A stretch of 38,288 nt of DNA from Acidobacteriota bacterium. GTDB taxonomy: Bacteria > Acidobacteriota > Terriglobia > Bryobacterales > Bryobacteraceae. The notes below the pieces were generated by a model that saw only the letters and a list, made by a program, of their open reading frames with translations, did not search any database and was not told where the DNA came from. This document shows, piece after piece, positions 17,569-26,110 of the stretch (position 1 is the first letter of the stretch; every line of letters begins with the position of its first letter). Both the position numbers and the translations under genes were made by a program. The stretch covers positions 1-38,288 of the forward strand of contig JACQZR010000295.1 of NCBI GenBank assembly GCA_016213775.1, written 5' to 3'.

Positions 17569-19974
17569 ATGGGTGACCATACAAATATTCGATCACTTGG
17601 AATGACAGCCGTCACTATGTCGTGGTTGCTGTCAGGAACTCTCCTGGCGCGGGTCACCGCCCCGGTAGCGATCACCATCGCCGTCGAGGAGGAAGTCAGG
17701 GTAGGCAAGGAAATGACGGTGCATGTTGTGCTGGAACCGCTGCGGGACCTGTCCCAGGGTTACTTTCAGATCACACATGCGGAGCCTGATTGGAAGCTGT
17801 TGGCAGGCCGCACAACCTGGATCGGGGATCTGAAGGCCGGAGCCCTGATCAAACTCAGGTTGACTTACATGCCGCTGGTGGAGAACCCGGAGCCGATTCG
17901 AGGAAAACTGGAAGTGCTGGGTTGGCCGGCAGTAGAGGGCAAAATGGCCCCCAGGCAGGAGACGCCTGGCACCGCCAAACCGGATGAATCCGGGTCTACT
18001 CCCGGCAAGCGGCCGCTGCCCGAATGGGAGGCGGCATGGCCGGTTCCCTCTCCCGAGGCGGCCATGGAAACGCGCCGGCCCGGCGACTATTCGACGCCGC
18101 GCCAGAGTGACTACGCGGCCATTTCCAAAGAACGTCGAGCCGGATATGTGGCCACGGTCACCGGGAGCTTTGTTTACCGCGACGAGCAGGGCCGGCCATT
18201 CGGGGTGCGCAATGCCACTGTCGAACTGAGAGACCGCGATGGGGACACGTCGAAGTTGTGCGGCGTAGGCATGACCGACGCCGACGGGAATTTCTCGCTG
18301 CGAGGGGAATGCGCCGACGTGATGTGGAGCTTGGTGAGCCCGCCCGATTATTTCGTCAGGCTTATACTGAGCAACAACGTTGTCGCAGTAAAACCCGATG
18401 GCATTTTCGACGGACCGTACACCTTCGATTCCGGAGTGACTGAGAACTGGGGCGGGGGCACGCTCGATTTACGTGAACTGCGGGTGAACAATGCGGCCGC
18501 CTGTCAGATTCATAACCTGGTAGTCCGCGCCTGGCAGTTCCTGGCGGCCCGCAACGAGAATCTGCCCAAGGTCGAAGTGCGATGGCCGGCAACGGAAACC
18601 TCCTACGCAGCCGGACTGGCGCCGCTGACGCCCATCATCAGGGTTGAGCCGGCAAGACAATGGGATGAGTTCGCGGTACTGCACGAGTACGGCCATCATT
18701 TGCTGTATAACCGGGCAGAAAGTCCCGCGCCTGACTACAACAACGGCAACTGTGACCCGGGGCACTGCATCTGGTGGCCGGAACTTGGCTCGATCAGTTG
18801 GACGGAGGGATTTCCGAACTTCTTCGGCGCCTACCTGATCACATTATTCGACCATGACCCCGGGTCTTTCGAAACCCATGCGGAAAACGCACCCGGATGG
18901 GAAGACCGCATCGAAGGTCACATCGCGGCAATCCTATGGGATTTGTGGGACAGCGTGCCTGACGACCAGCACTTCGACGGCGCGGGAAGGCGCGATAGTG
19001 CTTTCGTTCTTAGTTTCGAGCAGATCTGGGATATTGTGCTCCGCTACGACCCCTCCAGCGCCAACGATCACAACCATCCAACAACGATCCACGAATTCTA
19101 TGATGGGCTCAAAGCGCTGTATCCGTCCGCGGTTAATCTTGCGGCTGAGATCTTTCGGGAACACCATATCCTCAAACCGCAGCCTGACCTGGCTCTGAAC
19201 GGCATCGGAGCGCTGCCGGCCACGGTGGATGCCGGGTCCTCGTTCCCGGTTTCCATCGCCGTGAAGAACGCTGGGAACGAGGTGGCGGTGTCGTCCGCGA
19301 CGATGCAACTGGCGCTTGTCGGTTCGCACTCGCCGGTAGTGCTGTCACAGACACTTTCCACACCGGCTTTTTTTGCGGCGGGTGCCATTAACAACTGGAA
19401 CGCCAGCGTCAACGTGCCGCCTGGTACGCGGCCGGATAGCTATCGCCTGCGAGTTTGCGTCGATGTTCCGGCGCAGGTGCCCGAAAGTGACGAGGGCAAC
19501 AACTGTTCCACTTCGACGGCGAGTTTCATCGTCCCGGCTGCCTACCCGGTCGTCGTACAGACCATGAATGGGAACTACCTCACGGCTGTTGGCGGCGGCG
19601 GCAGACTCAGCGACGTGCTCCATAGCGACGCTCGGTCTGTTGGCGCCTGGGAGAGGTTCACCCTGGTTCAACAAGCCGACAATCGGTGTGCGCTGAAGAC
19701 GGTGAACGGCAATTACCTCACATTCGTTGGCGGCGGAGGAAGACTCACTGACGTGGTTCATTCGGATGCAACGGGAGTCGGCACCTGGGAAAAGTTCACG
19801 CTGATTCCGCTGGGCGGGAGCCAATACGCCCTGGCGACCGCCACTGGTAACTACCTCACCGTCGTTGGCGGCGGAGGACAAGTCACCGATGTGGTGCACA
19901 CGGATGCGAGGGCGATCGGCGCATGGGAGAAGCTCACGCTGGCCGGGACGCCTGTTGGAGTGTGCCAGAGGTGA
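17569..19974 (+). CDS. Exported zinc metallopeptidase-like protein with CARDB and fascin-like domains
   Basis: 801 residues. The ATG at 17569 was chosen over 17554 because AGGAG lies seven bases before it. Order: signal peptide (to about LLSGTLLA); Ig-like beta domain (25-125); proline-rich linker (130-195); transthyretin-like domain (200-290); peptidase core with HEYGH (His372, Glu373, His376) and a downstream TEGFPNFF segment whose Glu413 is a plausible third zinc ligand; CARDB domain (538-655); three fascin-like repeats (658-801) of the form NGNYLTxVGGGGRLxDVxHSDA and WEKFTL, together one beta-trefoil. The motif set fits a gluzincin-type peptidase acting outside the cell. It follows CHAT copy 2 and precedes a second peptidase of the same type by 118 bases. 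Confidence 0.85.
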   Translation: MGDHTNIRSLGMTAVTMSWLLSGTLLARVTAPVAITIAVEEEVRVGKEMTVHVVLEPLRDLSQGYFQITHAEPDWKLLAGRTTWIGDLKAGALIKLRLTYMPLVENPEPIRGKLEVLGWPAVEGKMAPRQETPGTAKPDESGSTPGKRPLPEWEAAWPVPSPEAAMETRRPGDYSTPRQSDYAAISKERRAGYVATVTGSFVYRDEQGRPFGVRNATVELRDRDGDTSKLCGVGMTDADGNFSLRGECADVMWSLVSPPDYFVRLILSNNVVAVKPDGIFDGPYTFDSGVTENWGGGTLDLRELRVNNAAACQIHNLVVRAWQFLAARNENLPKVEVRWPATETSYAAGLAPLTPIIRVEPARQWDEFAVLHEYGHHLLYNRAESPAPDYNNGNCDPGHCIWWPELGSISWTEGFPNFFGAYLITLFDHDPGSFETHAENAPGWEDRIEGHIAAILWDLWDSVPDDQHFDGAGRRDSAFVLSFEQIWDIVLRYDPSSANDHNHPTTIHEFYDGLKALYPSAVNLAAEIFREHHILKPQPDLALNGIGALPATVDAGSSFPVSIAVKNAGNEVAVSSATMQLALVGSHSPVVLSQTLSTPAFFAAGAINNWNASVNVPPGTRPDSYRLRVCVDVPAQVPESDEGNNCSTSTASFIVPAAYPVVVQTMNGNYLTAVGGGGRLSDVLHSDARSVGAWERFTLVQQADNRCALKTVNGNYLTFVGGGGRLTDVVHSDATGVGTWEKFTLIPLGGSQYALATATGNYLTVVGGGGQVTDVVHTDARAIGAWEKLTLAGTPVGVCQR

Positions 19975-20092
19975 AGTGGGGAGCTCTCCGCTTCAAATCC
20001 CGAAGGCATGTGAATGGAACGCGGACAAGCGGGATTCCGCCGGGCCGGCGTTCCGAAGTTACAGAAGTTACAAATTGAAAGGAGGTCGAACA

Positions 20093-21754
20093 ATGAGAAA
20101 GAGAATGAATTCCATCGCGGGTTTGCATTCAGCCAACACCGCGGCAACGAGGGGATGGCGCAGTGGATTGCGGTGGGGCGTGGCCGCCGCCGCACTCTTG
20201 TGCGCGCCCCTGGCCTTTGGGGAAACTGTCAGGGGCCACTTCACCTATTCGGACACGAACGGTGCGAAACCGATTGCGTCGGCAAAGGTAGAGATCTGGC
20301 GCTACGCCTATTGGACATGGGCGAACGCGGCCACGGTGTGGACCAACAGCGATGGCCGGTTCGAGCAGCCGATGCCGTTCCTGGGGAGTGGAGTAGTGTA
20401 TGCGGTTCGGGTGTTCGCCACGAATGCGGGAGCCGTAGTCTGGCCCGACGATGTCGTGCACACGTTTCCGTTCTACCGCGAGCCGGGTGAGCCGGGGACG
20501 AAGTACACGCGCACCGTGAGGACGTCCACCGACGTGGCTGACTTCGATTACAACTTCAGCGACGCTTTCGCCGTGAAGCATTTCAACCTCGCCGAGACGG
20601 TGCGGATTGGATATCAATACGCGGCGGCGCGACGGGATCCAAACGAGCGGGACGGCCTGACCCCGGTGAACGTACAGCCGACCGGCGCCGCCGTCATGAG
20701 TTGGTACAATCCCGCGGCTGACACCCTGGTGATCAGGAGTACGGACGTGATGAACGACCGCCTGATTTTGCACGAGTACGCCCACGCTCTGCAAGCCAGG
20801 ATCGGCAGTTTCGCCTGGATCCCGGCGAATCACAACGGCTGCGAGGCCAGGGACGTGGTCACCGGACAACTGATCAACAGTGCCGAACATGCCTGGATGG
20901 AAGGATTCGCCAGCTATTTCGCGGCGGTGGTGAGCCACAGGGCAGGTTCCGCGGCCATTGCGGACAACGGCTGGTCTGGGACCATGTCACCGGCGCACCT
21001 CGAGAGTCCCGCGGCTTGTACGGTGATCGGACTGCCCGGCTCGTCGGGTGTCATCACGGCAAACATGGTGGAAGAGCGGGTGGCTGCCATGCTGTGGGAT
21101 CTGTTCGACAATTGCCCTTCGGTCGGCACTTGTGACGGCATACCCGAATCCTTCGATACGCTCAGCAGGATGGACCTTGCGGTGTTCCAGATCATGGATC
21201 GCGAACTGGGCGTTCGCGGAGTCTGGCCGACAGTGCGCGCCTTCTACGATGCCTGGGTGGCGCGCGGCCTGCCCGTGGCGCCGCTGGCCAGTCTGTTCAA
21301 GGCCTACGGCCTCTCGCTTCCGGTAACGTACCCGGTTGCGGTTCAGACGGTGAACGGGAATTACCTCACCGCGGTTGGCGGTGGAAACAGGCTCACGGAT
21401 GTGCTTCACAGCGATGCAACTTCCATTGGCGCCTGGGAGAAGTTCACCCTGGTGCAACTGGGCCGCCAGTGTGCATTGAAAACCGCAAGCGGGAATTACG
21501 TCACGTTTGTCGGCGGTGGTGGAAGACTCAACGACGTGGTTCACACGGATGCCACGGCGGCCGGGGCTTGGGAGAAGTTCACGCTCGTTCCCCAGGGCGG
21601 CAGCCGGTACGCAGTGCAAACGGCGACGGGCAACTACCTCACTGCCGTCGGCGGAGGAGGGATGCTCGACGACGTGGTTCACACGGACGCCACAGGGGTG
21701 GGTTTGTGGGAGATCTTCACGCTGGCGGGCTTGCCAAGCGGAGTGTGCCAGTAG
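20093..21754 (+). CDS. Exported zinc metallopeptidase-like protein with fascin-like C-terminus
   Basis: 553 residues. The ATG at 20093 has AGGAGG eight bases upstream. A long n-region leads to a signal peptide ending near LCAPLAFG. A transthyretin-like domain (about 42-130, GETVRGHFTYSDTNG, KVEIWRY) is followed by a peptidase core with HEYAH (His227, Glu228, His231) and MEGFASYF, whose Glu270 may complete the zinc site. Three fascin-like beta-trefoil repeats occupy 412-553. The CARDB domain of the preceding protein is absent. It is closest in architecture to the protein at 9803-11350, whose zinc motif is lost. A hairpin terminator follows the stop, so 17569-21754 may be one transcription unit. 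Substrate unknown. Confidence 0.86.
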   Translation: MRKRMNSIAGLHSANTAATRGWRSGLRWGVAAAALLCAPLAFGETVRGHFTYSDTNGAKPIASAKVEIWRYAYWTWANAATVWTNSDGRFEQPMPFLGSGVVYAVRVFATNAGAVVWPDDVVHTFPFYREPGEPGTKYTRTVRTSTDVADFDYNFSDAFAVKHFNLAETVRIGYQYAAARRDPNERDGLTPVNVQPTGAAVMSWYNPAADTLVIRSTDVMNDRLILHEYAHALQARIGSFAWIPANHNGCEARDVVTGQLINSAEHAWMEGFASYFAAVVSHRAGSAAIADNGWSGTMSPAHLESPAACTVIGLPGSSGVITANMVEERVAAMLWDLFDNCPSVGTCDGIPESFDTLSRMDLAVFQIMDRELGVRGVWPTVRAFYDAWVARGLPVAPLASLFKAYGLSLPVTYPVAVQTVNGNYLTAVGGGNRLTDVLHSDATSIGAWEKFTLVQLGRQCALKTASGNYVTFVGGGGRLNDVVHTDATAAGAWEKFTLVPQGGSRYAVQTATGNYLTAVGGGGMLDDVVHTDATGVGLWEIFTLAGLPSGVCQ

Positions 21755-21768
21755 TGAGTGAAAAGCAT

Positions 21769-21810
21769 GGCGGCCGGAGGCATCGACATTCGGTCAGGCC
21801 TTCGGCCGCC
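21769..21810 (+). terminator. Hairpin after the 20093 gene, likely terminator
   Basis: GGCGGCCGGAGG pairs with CCTTCGGCCGCC (12 base pairs, one G-U) around an 18-base loop, followed by TTACTT. The T tract is weak, but the position just after the stop codon fits a terminator. Confidence 0.55.
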
Positions 21811-21820
21811 TTACTTGAGC

Positions 21821-21857
21821 TTGGGCGCCCTATGTGCTCATCGCCGCCGTCGTAACT
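21821..21857 (+). pseudogene. Scrap of a CHAT gene 3' end
   Basis: TTGGGCGCCCTATGTGCTCA matches the end of the CHAT genes (TTGGGCGCCCTTTGTGCTCG near 9680) and, read in that frame, gives WAPYVLI against WAPFVLV. Nothing upstream matches, and the stop is displaced. Short, so uncertain alone, but it lies at the head of a series of similar scraps. Confidence 0.42.
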
Positions 21858-22000
21858 GGGGCCGCACGCGATCCTGAGCCGCGGAGATCGGAGGGAATGG
21901 TAATCAGCCTGTAGGGTTTGGGGGCCGGTTCGAGCGTTGCATGATTCGATTTGCCTTCCTGAGAAGCTCTCGAATTCTTACAGTAGTAAGTCCTTTCTCG

Positions 22001-22128
22001 CGGCATCCTCACACTTAGAAGCTGGTGGCGTGACGGTCCCGGCAGACGGCAGAGATTACATGAGAATCGCCGCACCGCGAGCCGTTTCAGCCGCGTTTGC
22101 GCGGAGTTCAGTGAAGGGAGAAGCGACA
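22001..22128 (+). repeat. Shared leader block, copy A
   Basis: Related by eye to 26350-26478 and 27057-27180. Common words in order are GCATCC, GAAG, GTGG, ACG.CCC.GCCGGC-like, GCCGCACCGC, AGCCGTTT and TGAAGGGA. Copies A and B both end GACAATGAAA at a start codon (22129 and 26479). It could be a duplicated promoter/leader or the tail of an unrecognised gene. Confidence 0.55.
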
Positions 22129-22215
22129 ATGAAAATCGGCGGCGGGACGGCGATCCACGATGAGATGACCCTTGGAGGTAACAGACTGGCTCGTTTGTCC
22201 CGGACATTCTGGTGA
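22129..22215 (+). pseudogene. Short 28-residue frame, probably a remnant
   Basis: ATG at 22129 with AAGGGAG upstream encodes MKIGGGTAIHDEMTLGGNRL and eight more residues, ending at the junction with the thioredoxin-like scrap. The first ~35 bases resemble the start of the 34-residue frame at 26479. Initiation signals look intact, but the body seems truncated. I cannot assign a function. Confidence 0.35.
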
Positions 22216-22322
22216 ACACGCCATCCTGGTGACAGCCGGCCTGGTGATCGCGACCCTGGCTGGCGGTGGCCTGCGTACATCGCGGGCGTCCAACCCAAGT
22301 TCGCTGGAAGGAAAGAAGCTGT
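22214..22322 (+). pseudogene. Remnant of the thioredoxin-like gene (membrane-anchor part)
   Basis: GCCATCCTGGTGACAGCCGG and the bases after it match 12868-12960 closely and encode AILVTAGLVIATLAGG, identical to residues 15-30 of the intact protein. SNP, EG and KL matches follow. The Cys-containing thioredoxin domain is missing, and the sequence runs into a scrap of another gene. Confidence 0.75.
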
Positions 22323-22342
22323 GGGAAAGAAGATGGGCTGAC

Positions 22343-22440
22343 CGAGCGCGGATTTATTGCGCCAACTGGACGCAGTGCACGAAAGGACTCGCGGCAACTC
22401 GACGGGGCGGACGACACTCCGCGTCTTGACGTCGGCTGGC
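22343..22440 (+). pseudogene. Remnant of the gene at 22904-24262
   Basis: About 98 bases are nearly identical to 23599-23697 (GAGCGCGGATTTATTGCGCC against GAGCGCGGATTTGTTGCGCC, then CTGGACGCAGTGCACGAAAG in both). Two local differences break the frame. It lies directly after the thioredoxin-like scrap, so two unrelated gene pieces are joined. Confidence 0.8.
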
Positions 22441-22466
22441 GCCAAAAGCCCATACGCGAGATGATG

Positions 22467-22494
22467 ACGAAGTTCGATACACGAAGTTCGATAC
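22467..22494. repeat. 14-base perfect tandem repeat
   Basis: ACGAAGTTCGATAC occurs twice in a row at the boundary between the 22904-gene scrap and the sigma-promoter scrap. It may mark a recombination junction. Confidence 0.6.
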
Positions 22495-22497
22495 CCC

Positions 22498-22620
22498 TTG
22501 CATTAGGCAGTGCAACGTATATAATCGGGCAAGCGATCACTGGGCAACGACCGAATCGAGGGGCGGATTGGAGCGCACATGACGGCCATCGCTCCAAGGC
22601 AGCCTTGGCAAGCTGGTTTT
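22498..22620 (+). pseudogene. Duplicated promoter and start of the 32071 sigma-like gene
   Basis: TTGCAT, a 16-base spacer and TATAAT (22520-22525), then GAGGGGCGGATTGGAG and an ATG at 22579 parallel 31989-32090 closely. The first residues read MTAIAPRQPWQ against MPIAPREPSQ in the intact gene. Similarity then stops, although the frame stays open to 22866. The promoter may still be active, but a functional protein is unlikely. Confidence 0.65.
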
Positions 22621-22903
22621 GTGCTTCCCCACACGGTGGGCCCTACCAGATTTACCCCGACCTCGGACGTGAGGGGCCGGAGACGAGCAACACCAGGGTC
22701 AGCCCTCCTCGTCTTTTTCACTCGGGCGGAGCCGCGACAGGATGCCGACGCTCGGCCCCACCCGAGAGCGGGCTTGTCCTTTCCCGCCGGCTGGCGGAGT
22801 GATCAAAAAGAAACATGCCATGGTAATCGGAGCCGTGTTTTTTACTCCGTTGGCATTGGGAGGTAAGAACCATGAAAGAGAATGGGTTGAAGGGAGAATC
22901 CCA

Positions 22904-24262
22904 ATGATGAAGCCGTTACTGATCTCCGCATTGCTCCTGGCGGGAGCCGCGATTTTGTCGGCGCAAAACATGAACGATCCCTTGATGCGCTCGGTATACC
23001 AATACAACGAAGGGTTCCGAACGCTCATGGGCGACGCCAACAGAAACGCAATGCAACTTAGCGCCATGAAGAGCCGATTCATGTTGGAAGATCAGCTCCA
23101 GATGGCTGAGCTCGACAGGCAGTATCCTCCGGTGCTTGTCGTCTCGCGGGTGGGCCAGCGCATCTTCCCCAAGCGGGCCCGAATTCTCGGGGGAGAGAAT
23201 GCGAAGTCGGCGGAAGCGCTCTTTGAGTCTTACCTGGATGATTTCGAGATTGGATTGCGGAGTCGGCCGCACGCGCTGCTGGATTTCCCGCACACACACC
23301 TTGCGACAGCCTGGATGCTGTCCACCGTGAGACGCTACATGGTGCTACGGGGGCTGGACGACGTGTCGCCAGATCTGGCGCGAGACCTGTATTGGCGGTT
23401 CCGGCAGGCCAACCGCTCGCCTCAGGCGGCGAAGTTCATAGAGAACCTTCAGGAGGTACAGGCGCATTACGAGTTCTTGCTGATCGACAGTGTCAGTCTC
23501 GATGCGGACTGGCAGTCCGCGCGAATGAGAGGCGATCGCGGAATGATCGAGTCAATTCAGAAACGCGTGGAGCGGGGTTTTTCGGAGACGTTCGGCATCT
23601 CGAGCGCGGATTTGTTGCGCCAACTGGACGCAGTGCACGAAAGGACTCGCGGCAACGCGGCGGGGCGGACGACACTCCGCGTCTTGGCGCCGCCGGGCGG
23701 CTGGCGGCAGTTCGACTTTCAGAAGAGCGAAGACTTCGAGTATAAGTTGGAAGTCATGGCGGCGGGTCAGCTTGAGAAGGGTAGCGTTCACATCGGCGTC
23801 CGGGTGCAAAACGGCGACCGGACCATTTCGATTTCCGCCAGTCTGGCTGGCAAGACGATGGCGCACGCGGTGACCTACAAGCGCGCCGAAGGACCGCCCA
23901 ATTTCACAACCCTTCCGTGGGCGCAGACTGACTTTGGGAAACTGGTTGCCAGTCTCCTGTTGGCTCCGATGCCTGAACTGACTGCTCGCGTCCTGACTCC
24001 CGGCCAAAAGTGGTCGTCTCGCAACGGCCAGACGGAAGCGCAGTCCGAGATAACCGGCCCATGCAAGCAAGGTGAGGGTCTGAATGGACAGCAAGTGGCA
24101 GGGACAATTCGCCTTGCCGCATCAGCAGCAGTCCACATCATCTCCTATTGCCTGGGCTCCGATGTACCTTTACCTATCTCTGTAGACTACTTCCTTCCAG
24201 GAGTCTCTATTGCGGCCAACATGGTCCGACGGTCGGCGGCTGAACCAGCGATTCCCAGGTAG
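22904..24262 (+). CDS. Exported protein of unknown function, single-module paralogue
   Basis: 452 residues. ATG at 22904 with AGGGAGA upstream and a signal peptide (MMKPLLISALLLAGAAILSAQ); the frame is open upstream, but only this start gives export and a ribosome site. Residues about 73-245 (YPPVLVVSRVGQRIFPK, FPHTHLATAWML, LRGLDDVSP, YWRFRQANRSPQAAK, DWQSARMRGDRG) are highly similar to the first module of the protein at 1242-3128. After TTLRV the sequence passes directly to the beta-rich C-terminal part (FDFQKSEDFEYKLEV), skipping the second module of the larger protein. The last ~90 residues are unique. No catalytic motif recognised. The gene follows a scrap of its own sequence at 22343-22440. 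Confidence 0.85.
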   Translation: MMKPLLISALLLAGAAILSAQNMNDPLMRSVYQYNEGFRTLMGDANRNAMQLSAMKSRFMLEDQLQMAELDRQYPPVLVVSRVGQRIFPKRARILGGENAKSAEALFESYLDDFEIGLRSRPHALLDFPHTHLATAWMLSTVRRYMVLRGLDDVSPDLARDLYWRFRQANRSPQAAKFIENLQEVQAHYEFLLIDSVSLDADWQSARMRGDRGMIESIQKRVERGFSETFGISSADLLRQLDAVHERTRGNAAGRTTLRVLAPPGGWRQFDFQKSEDFEYKLEVMAAGQLEKGSVHIGVRVQNGDRTISISASLAGKTMAHAVTYKRAEGPPNFTTLPWAQTDFGKLVASLLLAPMPELTARVLTPGQKWSSRNGQTEAQSEITGPCKQGEGLNGQQVAGTIRLAASAAVHIISYCLGSDVPLPISVDYFLPGVSIAANMVRRSAAEPAIPR

Positions 24263-24726
24263 TCGGCCTCCCGTCAGATCGCCGCTGAATAGGAGAAAAG
24301 GATCCGAGCGGTTATAACGCAGTCTCCTATTGATCCATGAAGATCAGACGCTGAGAACGGAAACGGGATTCAGCGAAGGAGATGAGTGAAGGGTTAGAGA
24401 TGATAAGGATCTCAGCCGGTCAGGCTACAAGGTAGCGCGACATCGTTGTCCTGCTGGAACTGCGGCCTCCGGCGCCGCCAAACTCCCAGCCGTACGCCGG
24501 AGCTTTGAGATTCCACAACCATCGCCGTGAAGCTGATAAAGGAGGGATGCAACGAAGTTTCCGCCAGGTCCGATTCGCCGCGCCGGCGCACCCGGCTTGT
24601 CGAGGCTGACCTCTGAAGTTGGCCCTACACTTGCCAATCGTCTTCTGTTGACTCGGCGGTTGGAACTCCTCCCAATGAACACTGTCTGTGAGAGCTGACA
24701 AACAATTTCCCAAAGGAGGGTTTCCG
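24263..24726. other. Intergenic region with a repeat related to 25921-26110; no gene
   Basis: 464 bases. A repeat block at 24346-24452 matches DNA on the far side of the next gene. The remainder, including the 30 bases with AAAGGAGGG before the ATG at 24727, shows no credible frame. Confidence 0.55.
24346..24452. repeat. Flanking intergenic repeat, left copy
   Basis: GACGCTGAGAACGGAAACGG, GGATTCAGCGAAG and later GTCAGGCTACAAGGTAGCGC followed by GACATCGTTGTCC. The last 33 bases match 26078-26110 with three differences. The right copy is split by ~97 extra bases. Confidence 0.65.
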
Positions 24727-25827
24727 ATGCCGGCCTCGACCATCGTCACTACTATCGTTCTTGTGCTGTGGGCCTTTGGGCTCGGTGCACTCATCGTTGC
24801 CGCAATCAGGCGGTTCGGTGACCGGGCGGAGCTGAGCCGGTTGTCGCAACAGGTCTCGGTCGCGCTCGCGGCAATCGCGAGCATCGGATATGGGGTCTAC
24901 CTTGCCGCAACCGCACCGGGAAAAACCGCGATTCCGGTATTCTATGTAGACATGATCTCTCCGGCTGTTGCGGGAGAGTCGCGCATCCCCGTCCTGATCG
25001 AGAAGGCGCAAGCCGAACATGAGTTGCTCATTCAACCCAGTTCGCCCGACGGACAGGGTCGGACCATCAAACTCCACGCCACCATCACCGCGCCATCCGG
25101 AGCGCGGATCTTCGCCGATGACAGGGAGGTCAAGGCAGGGGAATCAGCGAAGTTCCCGTTCACTTCAAATCAGGCCGGCAATCACACTCTGACCATTACG
25201 GGAATTGTGGCCACACGCGGGTCAGAGACGAAGCCGGCGGACAGATTCAAAGTGCAAATCCGGGAGGCCGGAGCGACCGCTTTTTCTCCATTTGCCACCT
25301 TACACATTTGGCTGCTGGCGGCCTTTCTGACGCCATCCTCCCTGGTAATAGCAGGCTGGTATGCCTATTCGGCTCGGGCAAAGGAGAAGCTGCGAGAGGC
25401 CGCCGAAAGGCATGGGCTGCAAGTTGTGCCTCGCGGCGAGAAGCCGTTCCGGCTCGAGGATCTCCAATGCGCGATTGTCAGCGCATATCCTGGAGGCTCC
25501 GTCGCAACTCTGATGCGCGGCGACGTGAATGGCTGTGGCGTCTATGTGGTGAGTTATGTCCACTCGGAGTCCACCAGCTCGGAAAGCACCACAACGCTGG
25601 AGTTCACAGTGTTTGTGTTCCGGTCGCCGGACCTGCGTCCCGCGCCCGAATCCCCAGCCCCTCGCACCCCCAAGATGTTGAGTTGGGAGGGTAAGTGGAC
25701 TCTGGAGACGCGCGCCGGGGAATCGTATATCTATCGTGGCGGAGGGTTCTCGACGCGAGCATTCGACAGGGACTTCGAAGAGGTCCGGTCCATCCTGGCT
25801 ACCGTTCCGCGCCGTGGCGCGGGCTGA
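24727..25827 (+). CDS. Three-helix membrane protein of unknown function
   Basis: 366 residues. The ATG at 24727 follows AAAGGAGGG, and the hydrophobic segment starts at once. Two helices (about 5-27 and 41-62) are followed by an extracytoplasmic beta-sandwich-like domain (about 70-180, KLHATITAPSGARIF, NHTLTITGIVATRGS). A third helix (about 190-213) leads to a cytoplasmic part (about 214-366) with an AKEKLREAAERHGLQV helix and a YVVSYVHSESTSSESTTTLE region. I do not recognise the family. An Ig-like sensor or assembly domain on the outside and an inner domain suggest signalling or envelope organisation, but this is speculation. It stands alone between two copies of one intergenic repeat, as if moved or duplicated as a unit. 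Confidence 0.8.
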   Translation: MPASTIVTTIVLVLWAFGLGALIVAAIRRFGDRAELSRLSQQVSVALAAIASIGYGVYLAATAPGKTAIPVFYVDMISPAVAGESRIPVLIEKAQAEHELLIQPSSPDGQGRTIKLHATITAPSGARIFADDREVKAGESAKFPFTSNQAGNHTLTITGIVATRGSETKPADRFKVQIREAGATAFSPFATLHIWLLAAFLTPSSLVIAGWYAYSARAKEKLREAAERHGLQVVPRGEKPFRLEDLQCAIVSAYPGGSVATLMRGDVNGCGVYVVSYVHSESTSSESTTTLEFTVFVFRSPDLRPAPESPAPRTPKMLSWEGKWTLETRAGESYIYRGGGFSTRAFDRDFEEVRSILATVPRRGAG

Positions 25828-25920
25828 GGAACTCTTCCTGGAAAGGTTGGTTCAGTCCATTTCAGAACAAAAGATAATCGGCGCGGTAATCAGGCAGGCG
25901 CTTTACCATCCTAAAGAACA

Positions 25921-26110
25921 GGCGCTGAGAAACGGGAAACGGGACTCAGTGAAGAAGAGTAAAAGTCAGAGACGATGAGCTGAGCGCAGCGAATCGTCCG
26001 GCAGGCGATGATGCCCCGCAAAACTGGCGGCACTACCGACAAAAAGCGCGCCGGTAGTTTTCGTCAGGCTTGAAATTGTCAGGCTACGGGGTAGCGCGAC
26101 ATCCTTGTCC
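25921..26110. repeat. Flanking intergenic repeat, right copy (with internal insertion)
   Basis: GGCGCTGAGAAACGGGAAAC, GGGACTCAGTGAAG and, after about 97 additional bases, GTCAGGCTACGGGGTAGCGC followed by GACATCCTTGTCC. It corresponds to 24346-24452 upstream of the membrane-protein gene. Confidence 0.65.

Larger units (their letters stand above)
21811..22903. other. Stretch of gene scraps with no intact gene
   Basis: About 1.1 kb without a convincing complete gene. It holds, in order: a CHAT-gene tail fragment (21821-21857); a leader block shared with two other sites (22001-22128) followed by a 28-codon frame; the membrane-anchor part of the thioredoxin-like gene (22214-22322); a piece of the 22904 gene (22343-22440); a 14-base tandem repeat (22467-22494); and the promoter and first codons of the 32071 sigma-like gene (22498-22620). 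The last ~280 bases before 22904 are unassigned. Confidence 0.65.

Noticed and set aside
22579-22866. 95-codon frame as a functional small protein
   Set aside because: Only its first ~11 residues resemble the sigma-like protein; the rest has no coding character and overlaps the approach to the next gene.
22742-22903. Upstream extension of the 22904 gene
   Set aside because: No ribosome site, and it would hide the signal peptide MMKPLLISALLLAG.
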